Assembly: GCF_900205865.1 (NCBI RefSeq)
Contig: NZ_LT906662.1
Coordinates: forward strand, 620,001 to 684,000
Direction of reading: 5' to 3'
Origin: Thermoanaerobacterium sp. RBIITD
GTDB lineage: Bacteria; Bacillota; Thermoanaerobacteria; Thermoanaerobacterales; Thermoanaerobacteraceae
DNA: 64,000 nucleotides
Of the stretch, positions 7,433 to 16,819 are shown in pieces (position 1 is the first letter of the stretch; every line of letters begins with the position of its first letter). A model generated the notes under the pieces. The model was not told where the DNA came from. It saw only the letters and a program-made list of their open reading frames with translations, and did no database searches. The translations under genes and the position numbers were made by a program.

Positions 7433-8872
7433 CTACCTTCCCACTACACCCATTCTATTTATCAATGTATCGAGAAGTTCATCCATTGTTGTAATCATTC
7501 TTGCAGATGCTGCATAGGATTTTTGGTACTTTATCATGTTTGTCATCTCTTCATCGAGGGATACTCCTGATACTGATTGTCTATTTAAATCAACCTGTTT
7601 TACCATTACATCTTGGTTTTGTTTCATCATATTCGCCTGTTGTGCATCTACGCCAAGATTTGAGATTAGTGAACGGGCAAAATCGTCAAATGATGCGCCA
7701 TTTAATCCCACAACACCTTGGTCTCTTAATGCGATAAGTTTTATTGCATTTGAGTTATCACCTGGTAATGATGCTGCATCACCCGCAGCAGCTATTTTTT
7801 GCAATCCATTATCCGCAAGTATCTCCGATGATACTTTTATATCGTGAGCATATTCTACTGATGGATTATATGATCCTGTAATATTGAAGAAATTTACTCC
7901 TGTTGTGTTATCGAGTCCATAACCTACTTTATGCGCAGCATTAAAAACTGTAGCAATATTATATGCTAACATATTCCACTGCTCTTTATAGTATGGTATC
8001 CCCTTAATTCCATTTGTTCCGTCTCCGTCACGCATATCTAAAAGCCCTTTTAATATGCCACTTGATGGATTGACATCTGTTCCTGCAAGGTCCCATTTTA
8101 CTGCGCCTTTTTCATCTACACTCATTGTGTATGCATTGTTTCCATCAACAAGTGCTTGTCCACCAATATCTATTCTGAAATTTTTATTTGAATCTTCATA
8201 TGTAGTTATATTTACAATTTTTGAAAGTTGGTCAACCAGTAAATTTCTCTGGTCTCTTAAGTCATTGGCCGTCTGTCCTGTGAGTTCAAACCTGTATATT
8301 TCATTATTAAGCTTTGATATTCTATCTGCATATGAATTGATTTCACTTACCCGACTTACAATTGTATTATTAAGTTCATTTTCTTTATCATCAAGATGTT
8401 GATAAACTGAATTAAGCGTATCTGTTAAAGCAATGCCTCTTTCCCTTACTTCTGCTCTTACAGTCAAACTCTCAGGGTTTTTACTAAGCTCCTGCAGAGA
8501 ATTAAAAAAGTCATCAAGTACGGTTCTAATACCGCTATCTGATGGTTCATTAAATATAGATTCTATTGCTGACAACGTCTCTGACTTTGTCTCCCATTCA
8601 CCGAGTGTCTTGTTTTCTCTCCTATACTGCATATCAAGGTACTGATTTCTAATCTGTCTATAACCATCGACATTGACACCATGTCCAATCGCTTTACCCC
8701 ATTGGTCATACATACCGAATGTTGAAGATGGAGCAATCGCAGACAAATCAATAACTTGTCTTGTATAACCGGGTGTATTGGCATTTGAAATATTATGTCC
8801 TGTTAGATCCAGTGCTTGCTGGCTTGCAAAAAGCCCAGTTTTTGCAATTTCTAATCCTTGAAATGTAGACAC
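7433..8872 (-). CDS. flgK: Flagellar hook-associated protein 1 (FlgK)
   Basis: 479 residues. Its N-terminus has the rod/hook signature (ALDLTGHNISNANTPGYTRQ) and its C-terminus the FlgK ending (VSLDEEMTNMIKYQKSYAAS, then the MDELLDTLINRMG helix). It forms the first junction zone between hook and filament. The GTG start has AAAGGA upstream. It is slightly shorter than the ~500-550 residues of many homologues, consistent with a reduced variable middle domain. Confidence 0.95.
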   Translation of the reverse strand: MSTFQGLEIAKTGLFASQQALDLTGHNISNANTPGYTRQVIDLSAIAPSSTFGMYDQWGKAIGHGVNVDGYRQIRNQYLDMQYRRENKTLGEWETKSETLSAIESIFNEPSDSGIRTVLDDFFNSLQELSKNPESLTVRAEVRERGIALTDTLNSVYQHLDDKENELNNTIVSRVSEINSYADRISKLNNEIYRFELTGQTANDLRDQRNLLVDQLSKIVNITTYEDSNKNFRIDIGGQALVDGNNAYTMSVDEKGAVKWDLAGTDVNPSSGILKGLLDMRDGDGTNGIKGIPYYKEQWNMLAYNIATVFNAAHKVGYGLDNTTGVNFFNITGSYNPSVEYAHDIKVSSEILADNGLQKIAAAGDAASLPGDNSNAIKLIALRDQGVVGLNGASFDDFARSLISNLGVDAQQANMMKQNQDVMVKQVDLNRQSVSGVSLDEEMTNMIKYQKSYAASARMITTMDELLDTLINRMGVVGR

Positions 8873-8936
8873 GATTTTCTCATTCCTTTCACAGCATGAA
8901 TTATGTGAATATGCTTTTATTAGGAATTCCTATAGG

Positions 8937-8970
8937 GTCTGAAAATCTTCTCTTTCGTTTAGAATGAAAG
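8937..8970. repeat. Short interspersed repeat, copy 3 (diverged)
   Basis: GAAAATCTTCTC followed by TTTCGTTTAGAATGA, a weaker match to the 6491 copy, located between flgN and flgK. Confidence 0.35.
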
Positions 8971-8998
8971 TAGAGTATGTATGTACATATTCACATTT

Positions 8999-9475
8999 TT
9001 ATGCTTTTTTATCGATTAAGCTGTTATAATGTTTAATGCCGCCTTTATCCCCGTAAATCCCATTATCCTGCTCCAAATTACTTGATATGACCCCAATGGA
9101 ATAATTAATATATTCGAGTGATTGTTGTAATAACGATTTATTAAGGCTATTTTGTTCTTGAAGTTTTTTTAAGATTTCTGATAAATTTTTACTTACATTT
9201 TTAAGATTTTCCCCTTCATCATTTGGCAATAATTTACATAATTTTGTTACAGTAATTTTTTCCCCTTCATCATACTTCTTTAATATTTCTTCTCTTTCTT
9301 CTTCGAGCTTTGCAAGTTTCATGAATATATTTCCTTCAACTTTTGTTATGTTATCAAGTTCTGCTATCTTTCCTTGAACTATAATATCCGTCTTTTTCAC
9401 TGATATTTCAAGTAAATCTTTATATAAAAGCATTTCCCCATTCAATACATCAATAAGGTCATTGATATTCTGCAT
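8999..9475 (-). CDS. flgN: FlgN-type export chaperone for FlgK/FlgL
   Basis: 158 residues, almost entirely helical and heptad-rich, starting MQNINDLIDVLNGEMLLYKDLLEIS as in FlgN/YvyG proteins. FlgN chaperones bind the C-terminal helices of FlgK and FlgL before export. Its position between flgM and flgK is the standard one in Gram-positive bacteria. Sequence conservation in this family is low, so the call leans on synteny and helical pattern. Confidence 0.85.
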   Translation of the reverse strand: MQNINDLIDVLNGEMLLYKDLLEISVKKTDIIVQGKIAELDNITKVEGNIFMKLAKLEEEREEILKKYDEGEKITVTKLCKLLPNDEGENLKNVSKNLSEILKKLQEQNSLNKSLLQQSLEYINYSIGVISSNLEQDNGIYGDKGGIKHYNSLIDKKA

Positions 9476-9489
9476 AATTCATACCATCC

Positions 9490-9774
9490 TTATATCTTTT
9501 TATCTAATATTACCCCTTTAATTATCGCTTTTGCGACATCTTCTGATTTTACATAATATGTGCCTTTATCAATCATTTCTTTTAGGTTTTGTATTTTAGT
9601 TTCCCTTGTCTTTTCATAATCTTCAAAGCTCTTTTTTATCTTCGATGCTCCATTTGATATTTCTATTTTATCGAGGCTTTCCGATTTTCTTATAGTCTGC
9701 CTCTCGTTATTAGAGTCTTTATATAATTCATAAATATTGTTAATATTATAATTATAAATTTTCAATATTCTCAC
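9490..9774 (-). CDS. flgM: Anti-sigma-D factor FlgM
   Basis: A 94-residue protein, small and polar. The C-terminal half carries the FlgM signature KIQNLKEMIDKGTYYVKSED followed by VAKAIIKG, which binds the flagellar sigma factor. The N-terminal half is low-complexity and probably disordered, as in other FlgM proteins. Export of FlgM after hook completion would release sigma-D to transcribe hag from the promoter seen at 5111-5137. Confidence 0.92.
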   Translation of the reverse strand: MRILKIYNYNINNIYELYKDSNNERQTIRKSESLDKIEISNGASKIKKSFEDYEKTRETKIQNLKEMIDKGTYYVKSEDVAKAIIKGVILDKKI

Positions 9775-9816
9775 ACCTTTCGTAAATTATATCGACTATT
9801 TATAAAATTTCTTTAA

Positions 9817-10236
9817 CTATATTCTCTTTCTATTATTTTTAATTCTATCTCTTAAATATAGCTTATCTTGATCGTCGCTGCCTTCTGTATTAATATTGTT
9901 AAATAATCCCTTCCTAAGTGTTTTTTCAATTTCTCTCGAACAGTCTTCGCAATACCTTCCAGATAATATCTGTCTCCCACATCTTTCGCATTTTAGTATA
10001 ATATTGATGTTTTGTGATCCTAATATAAGCCTTCCTTCTTTTAGAAAGTCCATTATCTTTTTTATTGTCACTTCTGTCGCACGTGATACCTCTATCATTG
10101 TTGCTGATGGATTCGCATCAATATAATCCCTAATCTTTTTGAAGTCTTCCTCATCTTTTTTATAGCATTCAGGACATATGTCTATACCATTGTATGTATA
10201 TAATTTCCCACATCTTTTACAATTTCTTAAATTCAT
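9817..10236 (-). CDS. YvyF/TIGR03826-type flagellar operon protein
   Basis: 139 residues. Two zinc-ribbon-like cysteine clusters flank a helix-turn-helix: CKRCGKLYTYNGIDICPEC near the start and CERCGRQILSGRYCEDC near residue 95, with VSRATEVTIKKIMDFLKEG between. This matches the YvyF family found between comFC and flgM in Bacillus and Clostridia. Its molecular function is not known to me. A DNA- or RNA-binding regulator role is suggested by the fold pattern. Confidence 0.85.
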   Translation of the reverse strand: MNLRNCKRCGKLYTYNGIDICPECYKKDEEDFKKIRDYIDANPSATMIEVSRATEVTIKKIMDFLKEGRLILGSQNINIILKCERCGRQILSGRYCEDCSREIEKTLRKGLFNNINTEGSDDQDKLYLRDRIKNNRKRI

Positions 10237-10245
10237 ATTTCCACC

Positions 10246-10935
10246 TCATACATTTCTTCCCGTAGCAATTGTGGCTGTATATACACATATAGCACCACTT
10301 TCAATGAGCACTTTTGCACATTCATCAAGAGTAGATCCGGTCGTTAATATGTCGTCAATAAGAAGAATTGTTTTATTTTTTACCATTTCGCTATATACAA
10401 CTTTAAAAGCTCCTTTTAAATTTTTGGCTCTTTCTTCTTTATTTAAAGCAGTCTGTGATCTAGTGTTTTTTATACGCCTAATAGGTTTTGACAATATTAT
10501 ATCAAACCTATATGATAGTTCTCTTGCGAGTAGTTCTGCCTGATTGTATCCTCTCTCGTCAAGTTTTGTTTTATGGAGTGGTACCGGTACTATGACATCA
10601 AATTTTATATCCGTATTAAGCAAATATTTATGCATGTATTTTGCAAAAAACTCAGACAACTGTCTTTCTTTGTAATACTTAAACCTTGCTATTAGTGACT
10701 TCATCATATCGTCATATTCAAATACGCTTACATTTCGTTTAAATATATGGTCATTTTCTTTGCAATCAGGACATTTCTCGCCTAATTCTATTGGCTTACC
10801 GCATACAATGCATCTATTACCAGTTATAAATGGTAATTTATTCTCGCAGTCTTCACATACACTGCCATCTTTAATTATTTTGCCGCAAAGTATGCAATTT
10901 ATCTTTGGTGGAAATAGTAAATCGAGAAATATCAT
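10246..10935 (-). CDS. comFC: ComF family phosphoribosyltransferase-like protein
   Basis: 229 residues. The N-terminal zinc-finger-like cysteines (CILCGKIIKDGSVCEDC, CIVCGKP, CPDC) are followed by a PRTase fold with the PRPP loop ILLIDDILTTGSTLDECAK. ComFC is needed for uptake or processing of transforming DNA in competent bacteria. It lies 9 nt upstream of the yvyF homologue, as in Bacillus, although comFA is absent here and recD2 sits upstream. Confidence 0.9.
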   Translation of the reverse strand: MIFLDLLFPPKINCILCGKIIKDGSVCEDCENKLPFITGNRCIVCGKPIELGEKCPDCKENDHIFKRNVSVFEYDDMMKSLIARFKYYKERQLSEFFAKYMHKYLLNTDIKFDVIVPVPLHKTKLDERGYNQAELLARELSYRFDIILSKPIRRIKNTRSQTALNKEERAKNLKGAFKVVYSEMVKNKTILLIDDILTTGSTLDECAKVLIESGAICVYTATIATGRNV

Positions 10936-11007
10936 AATGCATCCTTCCGATCTGTCTATTTAATATTTATATCGGCATATTTTTTAATATTTTAAATCAT
11001 TTATTTG

Positions 11008-11034
11008 TGATTCATCATTTCACTCTGAAGGACA
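11008..11034. repeat. Short interspersed repeat, copy 4 (diverged)
   Basis: GTGATTCATCATTTC followed by ACTCTGAAGGAC resembles the 6491 copy. It lies between recD2 and comFC. Confidence 0.35.
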
Positions 11035-11040
11035 AATATA

Positions 11041-13254
11041 TCAATTTTCCACCATAAAGCTTAATGCTTTTCTTAGTTTTGGCAAAAGACCCGAATATCT
11101 TTTTGATATTAGGTTATTATCTACCATATGTTTTAAATATTTTTCTTGTCCTACAATTACAACTAATTTTTTGGCTCTTGTTACAGCTGTATACAAAAGA
11201 TTTCTCGTCAATAGCATTGGTGGGCCAAAGCTCATAGGCATTATTACGGCAGGAAATTCGCTTCCCTGGCTTTTATGAACCGTAACACAATATGAAAGAT
11301 TTAGCTCATCTATATCAGAAAAATCGTATTTTACATATTTATCATCGTCAAAATATACGTTTAGTTCCTGTGCATCATTGTCGATAGACTCTATAACTCC
11401 CATGTCCCCATTGAAAACCCCTTCACCTTTTTCATCACCTTTTACCCATTTCATCTTGTAATTATTTTTTATTTGCATAACTCTATCGCCAACCCTAAAT
11501 ATAAAGTCTTTCATAGGTTTTTCATTTAATCCTTTTTTTGGTGGGTTAAGGCATTTTTGAAGTTCGTTATTGAGGTTTACAACGCCTATAAGCCCCTTTC
11601 TCATAGGGCTTAATACTTGTATGTCTGACATGGGATCAAAACCGTATGCATCAGGAAGTCTCCTTTTATTAAGGTCCAGAATAATTTTTAAGATATCTTC
11701 TTGGCTATTTGCATTTATAAAGAAAAAATCATTTTCTTTATCATTGAATGTAGGGTACTCTCCATTGTTTATCTTGTGGGCATTGACAACTATAAGGCTT
11801 TCTTTCCCCTGGCGAAAAATTTCCTTTAACCTTATTACTTTTACTAAACCACTGTCTATTATATCCCTCAATACATTCCCGGCACCTACTGATGGCAATT
11901 GATCAACATCTCCGACAAGTATTAGCCTCGAGCTTAAAGGAATAGCCTTTAAAAGAGCATTCATTAAGAGAATATCTATCATAGATGCTTCATCGATTAT
12001 TATTACATCTTCTGTTATTGGATCTTTGTCATCTTTGCCAAATCCTCTTCCTTCTTCATCCGAATAGGAATATTCAAGTAATCGGTGTATTGTTTTTGCT
12101 TCATAACCTGTAGCTTCACTCATTCTTTTTGCAGCTCTTCCTGTAGGAGCTGCCAAAGCTACTGATTTACCAAACTTTTTAAAAAGTTTTATGATAAAGT
12201 TTATAATTGTCGTTTTCCCTGTCCCAGGACCACCTGTTATAATAAGTATAGAATTCTTTATAGATTCTTCTACTGCGATTTTTTGATTTTCAGCTAATCT
12301 TATTCCCATCTCGTTTTCTATTTTCGATATTTCTTTTTTTATATCGATGTCGCCTGGTTTTACATCTGTCAATGTCATCTTCATTATTTTATCGGCAGTA
12401 TTTGTTTCTGCAGTATAATATGGAATGTAATAAACGCCATGTGATCCATCTTCAAATGTTTCAAACATAGCCTTTCCGTTTTGTACTAATAATACAAGGG
12501 AATCATTTACTTCATCCTCAGTTACATCGAGTAATCTTGCAGTCTCTTTTGCAAGCAAATCCATAGGTACGTATGTATGGCCATTTGCGGCGTATTGCAT
12601 CAAAACATATCTCGCACCAGAAGATATCCTATATGCTGAATGTGCATCGACACCCATACTAGATGCAATCTTGTCAGCAGTACGAAATCCGATGCCAAAT
12701 ATCTCATCAGATAGCCTATACGGATTTTGCTTTATTAGGTTTATTGAATCGTCTCCGTATTGTTTATATATCTTTATGGCATTTGTAGTAGATATGCCAT
12801 AGCCTTGCAAAAATACCATTACTTCACGAAGTCCCTTTTGCTTCTCATAGGATTCTGATATCATTTTGACTCTTTCATCGCCTATACCCGGTATTTCTGT
12901 AAGCCTTTCAGGATGTGTCTCTATTATATTAAGTGATTCAAGACCGAATTTTGTAACTATCTTTTTAGCCATAACAGGTCCTATGCCTCTTATAAGGCCT
13001 GATGAGAGAAACCTTTCCATGCCATAAAGCGTTGCGGGTGCAACCATTTCATATTTTGAAACCTTAATCTGCTCACCATAATCTGGGTGTGTTGTCCATT
13101 CGCCTTCAATTTTTAAAGTCTCACCGATACCGACATATGGCATATATCCAACTACAGTAATGGAGTCTTCTTTCGAATTTATTTCAAGTACTGCATATCC
13201 ATTTTGATCATTCTTATATATTATTTCTTCAACCGTACCTTCTATTTCAACCAT
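11041..13254 (-). CDS. recD2: RecD2 (RecD/TraA-type) ATP-dependent DNA helicase
   Basis: 737 residues. The order is an N-terminal OB-like region (VEGTVEEIIYKNDQNGYAVL), helix-hairpin-helix repeats (GIGPVMAKKI, EIPGIGDERVKMI, FGIGFRTADKI), then the SF1B helicase core. Walker A reads GGPGTGKTTIINF, motif Ia APTGRAAKRMSEATG, Walker B IIDEASMID, motif III LVGDVDQLPSVG and motif VI YTAVTRAK. It is a 5'-3' helicase of the RecBC-independent RecD2 class, thought to act in repair and mismatch-related processes. Length is normal for the family. Confidence 0.95.
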   Translation of the reverse strand: MVEIEGTVEEIIYKNDQNGYAVLEINSKEDSITVVGYMPYVGIGETLKIEGEWTTHPDYGEQIKVSKYEMVAPATLYGMERFLSSGLIRGIGPVMAKKIVTKFGLESLNIIETHPERLTEIPGIGDERVKMISESYEKQKGLREVMVFLQGYGISTTNAIKIYKQYGDDSINLIKQNPYRLSDEIFGIGFRTADKIASSMGVDAHSAYRISSGARYVLMQYAANGHTYVPMDLLAKETARLLDVTEDEVNDSLVLLVQNGKAMFETFEDGSHGVYYIPYYTAETNTADKIMKMTLTDVKPGDIDIKKEISKIENEMGIRLAENQKIAVEESIKNSILIITGGPGTGKTTIINFIIKLFKKFGKSVALAAPTGRAAKRMSEATGYEAKTIHRLLEYSYSDEEGRGFGKDDKDPITEDVIIIDEASMIDILLMNALLKAIPLSSRLILVGDVDQLPSVGAGNVLRDIIDSGLVKVIRLKEIFRQGKESLIVVNAHKINNGEYPTFNDKENDFFFINANSQEDILKIILDLNKRRLPDAYGFDPMSDIQVLSPMRKGLIGVVNLNNELQKCLNPPKKGLNEKPMKDFIFRVGDRVMQIKNNYKMKWVKGDEKGEGVFNGDMGVIESIDNDAQELNVYFDDDKYVKYDFSDIDELNLSYCVTVHKSQGSEFPAVIMPMSFGPPMLLTRNLLYTAVTRAKKLVVIVGQEKYLKHMVDNNLISKRYSGLLPKLRKALSFMVEN

Positions 13255-13333
13255 GTTTATCTCCTGCTTCTCAGTTTTTCGATTTCTATCAATTAATATT
13301 GTACATTATTTTAGTCATTATTTGAAGTATAAA

Positions 13334-13912
13334 TCACATCTTTTCGATTCTAAATTTTATCTTGACTAATTCTTCGTATATAAGTGCGATATCCGCTTTT
13401 GTTGCAGGAAGATTATACATCGCCTTATCATTAATATTATTTAACGACTTTAAATTAGTAAAAAATGTTTTCATCATAGAAGCATTTCTCATATGTCTTT
13501 CTATCGATGCCTTTTTTTGTAGTATCTGTATGCTTGTATTACCAATATAAATCGTACAAAAGGCACCATTTTCGATGATTTTACTTATTTTCTCAAAATA
13601 TACATATCCATATGCCGTATCTTTCTCCACTCTAGGTATCCTTGCTTTTAATTGTATTAAAGTGAAATCCTGTGCAAGTGGAATTGGGAAGGCATTTCTT
13701 ATTCCAAGGCTTTTTGCGTACTTTTCCCTTATTGCGTTTATATCAACTGCATATTTCTTTAATGTCTTATTTAAACAGCTTTTTACCCTACATTTTATAT
13801 ATGTAGTTTTGCCATCAATATTAATTAGCTCTGTTCCATTTCCATATTCATCTAAATAAACAGGTAAAATTGCAAGATATATATCAGGTATTTCAATGCC
13901 TCTCATTTTCAT
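13334..13912 (-). CDS. Hypothetical protein, possibly ComK-like
   Basis: 192 residues and basic, with no signal peptide. It starts EIPDIYLAILPVYLDEYGNG, has an acquired-strand pattern KTTYIKCRVKSCLNK, then FPIPLAQDFTLIQLKARIP and TAYGYVYFEKISKI. The general layout (an N-terminal IAVLP-like strand, a central proline-rich loop before conserved strands) faintly recalls the ComK competence regulator family. I cannot confirm this by eye. It is divergently transcribed from the HD-GYP gene across a poly(T) tract. Treat it as unknown with a weak ComK hint. Confidence 0.55.
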   Translation of the reverse strand: MKMRGIEIPDIYLAILPVYLDEYGNGTELINIDGKTTYIKCRVKSCLNKTLKKYAVDINAIREKYAKSLGIRNAFPIPLAQDFTLIQLKARIPRVEKDTAYGYVYFEKISKIIENGAFCTIYIGNTSIQILQKKASIERHMRNASMMKTFFTNLKSLNNINDKAMYNLPATKADIALIYEELVKIKFRIEKM

Positions 13913-14012
13913 TTCTCCTTTTATACGAACATTAGTTCCTATTTATATTATAAAGGAAATTTTGTTTTAGTCAAGATCTCGGTATATTTTAAATCCTTAC
14001 AACACTTTTCTG

Positions 14013-14087
<75 letters not shown>

Positions 14088-14113
14088 AAATTTTGTAACA
14101 TATCTGCCATAAT

Positions 14114-14142
14114 TTGACTATTAACTCGATTTATGTTATATT
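14114..14142 (+). promoter_or_regulatory. Promoter of the HD-GYP/fapA-like operon
   Basis: TTGACT (14114-14119), a 17-nt spacer and TATATT (14137-14142), 35 nt before the ATG. It starts 27 bp downstream of the poly(T) tract. Confidence 0.55.
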
Positions 14143-14177
14143 AATAAAAACAGTGTCGAAAAGAGGAAAAAAGAGTT

Positions 14178-14765
14178 ATGAATCATTATACAGAAAATAA
14201 AATTATATTACATCTTTTAAATGCTTTAAAAAATTATCATATTGAAACATATCTACATAGTATCAGAGTTGCAAAATTATCCTTTAAGGTATCTAAAATT
14301 ATTCAATTAGAAAGAAGTGAACAACTTTATATTTATAAGGGTGGTTTACTGCACGATATAGGAAAGACAATGATACCAATTACTATTTTGACAAAACCAG
14401 AAAAACTTACAGATGCTGAATATGACTTAATTAAATTACATTCTGATTATGGTGCTAATATACTAAAAACTCTTCCTCCCCTTATTTATTTAGTACCTGC
14501 AGTTTTGTATCATCATGAAAGGTTAGATGGTTCAGGGTATCCATATGGTATTAAGCATATTCCTTTCAGTGCTCAAATTATTGCGGTCTGTGATTCTTTT
14601 GATGCTATGACAAATGAGAGGTCATATACTAATAAAAAGTTAAAAAACTTCTATGAAGCAATACAAGATTTAAAAAACTCCGGTAAAAAATACAATCAAA
14701 TTATAGTAACAACTCTCGAAAATATTGTTCTAAATAAAAAGAGTAACAGAATATTTATTATATAA
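14178..14765 (+). CDS. HD-GYP domain protein (putative c-di-GMP phosphodiesterase)
   Basis: 195 residues, essentially a stand-alone HD-GYP domain. It contains the metal-binding HDIGKTMIP, then HSDYGANIL, the HHERLDGSGYPYGIK signature and DSFDAMTNERSY. Such enzymes hydrolyse cyclic di-GMP, which controls motility and surface behaviour. There is no receiver or sensor domain, so input must come from expression or partners. It is followed after 24 nt by a FapA-like gene, and the pair is probably one transcript. Confidence 0.88.
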   Translation: MNHYTENKIILHLLNALKNYHIETYLHSIRVAKLSFKVSKIIQLERSEQLYIYKGGLLHDIGKTMIPITILTKPEKLTDAEYDLIKLHSDYGANILKTLPPLIYLVPAVLYHHERLDGSGYPYGIKHIPFSAQIIAVCDSFDAMTNERSYTNKKLKNFYEAIQDLKNSGKKYNQIIVTTLENIVLNKKSNRIFII

Positions 14766-14789
14766 ATTTTATTAAAACAGGTGATTTCG

Positions 14790-16679
14790 ATGATTATAAA
14801 GGCAAACAGCTTAGAAGAAGCATCTCAAATTGCTATAGATTCATTTGGATCAAAAAAAGATTTCGAAATCTATACCATTTCACCTGCTAAAAAATTATTG
14901 GGATTTATTAAACTAAAAGGTACATATAAAGTAGTTTTAAAAAAAATAATTAATGAAAAACAAAATTATATAAAAGATGGGTATATTGAAATATCTTCAG
15001 GAAAACTTACAGTTAAAAATCCTGTTAATTGCAGTAACTATGCAAAAATTATTGCCAATAACCCAAATGTCGACATTTACAAAAATAGCATAAAAATGAA
15101 TGGAATTTTTAAAGTTAAAGAAGAAGATAAAATAGAATTAATATATAATAACATACAACCTTCTGTAGAAATAGATGTAGAGTTATCAAAAGATGAATTA
15201 GAAGCAAAATTAATAATTAAAAAAAGCCCTGGTAAAACTTTTTATATAAAAGATGTTCCAAAATGTAAAGTATTAAATCTTAATATGTTTTTGGATTTTA
15301 AAGAAATACCTGTTCCAAAAATTGATTTTGACAAGTGCTATAATAAGTTGATTGAGTTAAAAATTATGCCTGATTTTATTGACAAAAAGGCTATATATAA
15401 TTTGATTAATTCTCCTTATGGTGGTACTTCTATAGTAGCCAAAGGCAAAAAACCAATTAACGGAAAAGATGCTAAAGTACAATATTACTTTAAAAACCAT
15501 CCCTACCGCAACCCAGAATTTTTAACAGAAAATGATATAAATCTATATGATCATACTATCATTCCAACCGTAGAAATTGGTGATTTACTCGCTGTAAAAA
15601 CATTGCCGCCTTTGCCTGGTATTGATGGCATTACAATAACAGGAAAAATAATCAAAGCTAAACCTGGTAGAGATATTCCTTTTACTTCTGGAAAAGGAAC
15701 TTCTTATTTAGATAATGGTACAAAAATTATAGCAGTATCCTCTGGCCGACCAATATTAAAAAATGGTGAAATATCTGTTATTCCGATATTGATTATTTCT
15801 AATAATGTAAGTACTGAAACAGGAAATATATATTTTGATGGCGATGTTATAATAAAAGGTGACGTTCTTGATAATATGAAAGTAATTTCAGAAGGAGATA
15901 TTATTATATATGGAAATGCCTTACATTGCACTATTAAGGCAAGTGGCAATATTAAAATTTTAAGCAACGCTATTAATAGTAAGATAATTGCTGGTTCAAA
16001 TATATTGATACATACCACAATATCACCGGCATTTGAATCTATTTTGAGTTATTTAGGAGAAATTATTAAAAGTCTTGGCTCTTTAAAAGATTTTAATTAT
16101 ATTAAAAAAAGAGCTTTATTTATAAAAATAATATCTGATTATAGCTCTAAAGTTTTATCAAAAATTGATGAAATTGAAAATATAATAGGTTTATTAGAAA
16201 GCGAAGAAAAAAAAGAAATATCACTGTTTGTCAAAAAAATAAAAATAACATTTTTTAGCATAAGTAATTTTGTACCTGATTCTGCACTTTTAAAACTAAA
16301 CACGCTCTACAAAGAGCTTGATAATTTTATTTTATTATTAAAAAATTCATATAGCAAATATGGTAACATAATCTTTAATTATGCTCAAAACTCCCTAATT
16401 TTATCAAATGGAAGTGTTTATGCTACCGGCAATGGTTCTTTTCAAAGCAAAATTATTGCGAAATATTCAATAATATTTCATAAGCCTTCAAGTATTGTAA
16501 GAGGAGGATTATTAATAGCCGGTAAAAAAATGAAATTGGGTATTGTAGGCTCACCTGCAGGTATTCCAACATATTGTAAAGTTATTGATAAGAACGGAAA
16601 AATTAGTACAAGTTTTTGTTATGATAATGCAACAATTAAAATCGATCATAATACAAAAGTATACAATAATCAAAAATAA
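14790..16679 (+). CDS. FapA (DUF342) family protein with Jag-N-like N-terminus
   Basis: About 629 residues. The ATG at 14790 is preferred over GTG 14781 because ACAGGTGA forms the ribosome site. The N-terminus MIIKANSLEEASQIAID with AKKLLGFIKLKGTYKV is a Jag-N-like domain. The middle is the DUF342 beta-helix region (LPPLPGIDGITITGKIIKAK, then GDVIIKGDVLDNMKVISEGD and GNIKILSNAINSKI), followed by a helical segment. FapA-like proteins are polymer-forming or membrane-associated and have been linked to flagellar placement and FtsH regulation in other bacteria. The partner HD-GYP gene suggests a link to c-di-GMP signalling, an inference. Confidence 0.85.
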   Translation: MIIKANSLEEASQIAIDSFGSKKDFEIYTISPAKKLLGFIKLKGTYKVVLKKIINEKQNYIKDGYIEISSGKLTVKNPVNCSNYAKIIANNPNVDIYKNSIKMNGIFKVKEEDKIELIYNNIQPSVEIDVELSKDELEAKLIIKKSPGKTFYIKDVPKCKVLNLNMFLDFKEIPVPKIDFDKCYNKLIELKIMPDFIDKKAIYNLINSPYGGTSIVAKGKKPINGKDAKVQYYFKNHPYRNPEFLTENDINLYDHTIIPTVEIGDLLAVKTLPPLPGIDGITITGKIIKAKPGRDIPFTSGKGTSYLDNGTKIIAVSSGRPILKNGEISVIPILIISNNVSTETGNIYFDGDVIIKGDVLDNMKVISEGDIIIYGNALHCTIKASGNIKILSNAINSKIIAGSNILIHTTISPAFESILSYLGEIIKSLGSLKDFNYIKKRALFIKIISDYSSKVLSKIDEIENIIGLLESEEKKEISLFVKKIKITFFSISNFVPDSALLKLNTLYKELDNFILLLKNSYSKYGNIIFNYAQNSLILSNGSVYATGNGSFQSKIIAKYSIIFHKPSSIVRGGLLIAGKKMKLGIVGSPAGIPTYCKVIDKNGKISTSFCYDNATIKIDHNTKVYNNQK

Positions 16680-16789
16680 AAATCTTTAGAACTATTAAAA
16701 CATAATGCTTTTATTATCATAAAAAATGTGATATAATAAAGTTAGCGAAGCGAAATTAAATGCGGTTATAAATATATAAAAAAAACCGA

Positions 16790-16814
16790 AAGCCCGGAGA
16801 TTACTTCCGGGCTT
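16790..16814 (-). terminator. metK terminator
   Basis: AAGCCCGGA (16790-16798), a 7-nt loop and TCCGGGCTT (16806-16814). On the minus strand it is followed by TTCGGTTTTTTT, a good rho-independent terminator. Confidence 0.8.
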
Positions 16815-16819
16815 AAAAT

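Noticed and set aside
7352-8645. Plus-strand open frames across flgK/flgL
   Set aside because: These are antisense shadows of well-supported flagellar genes.
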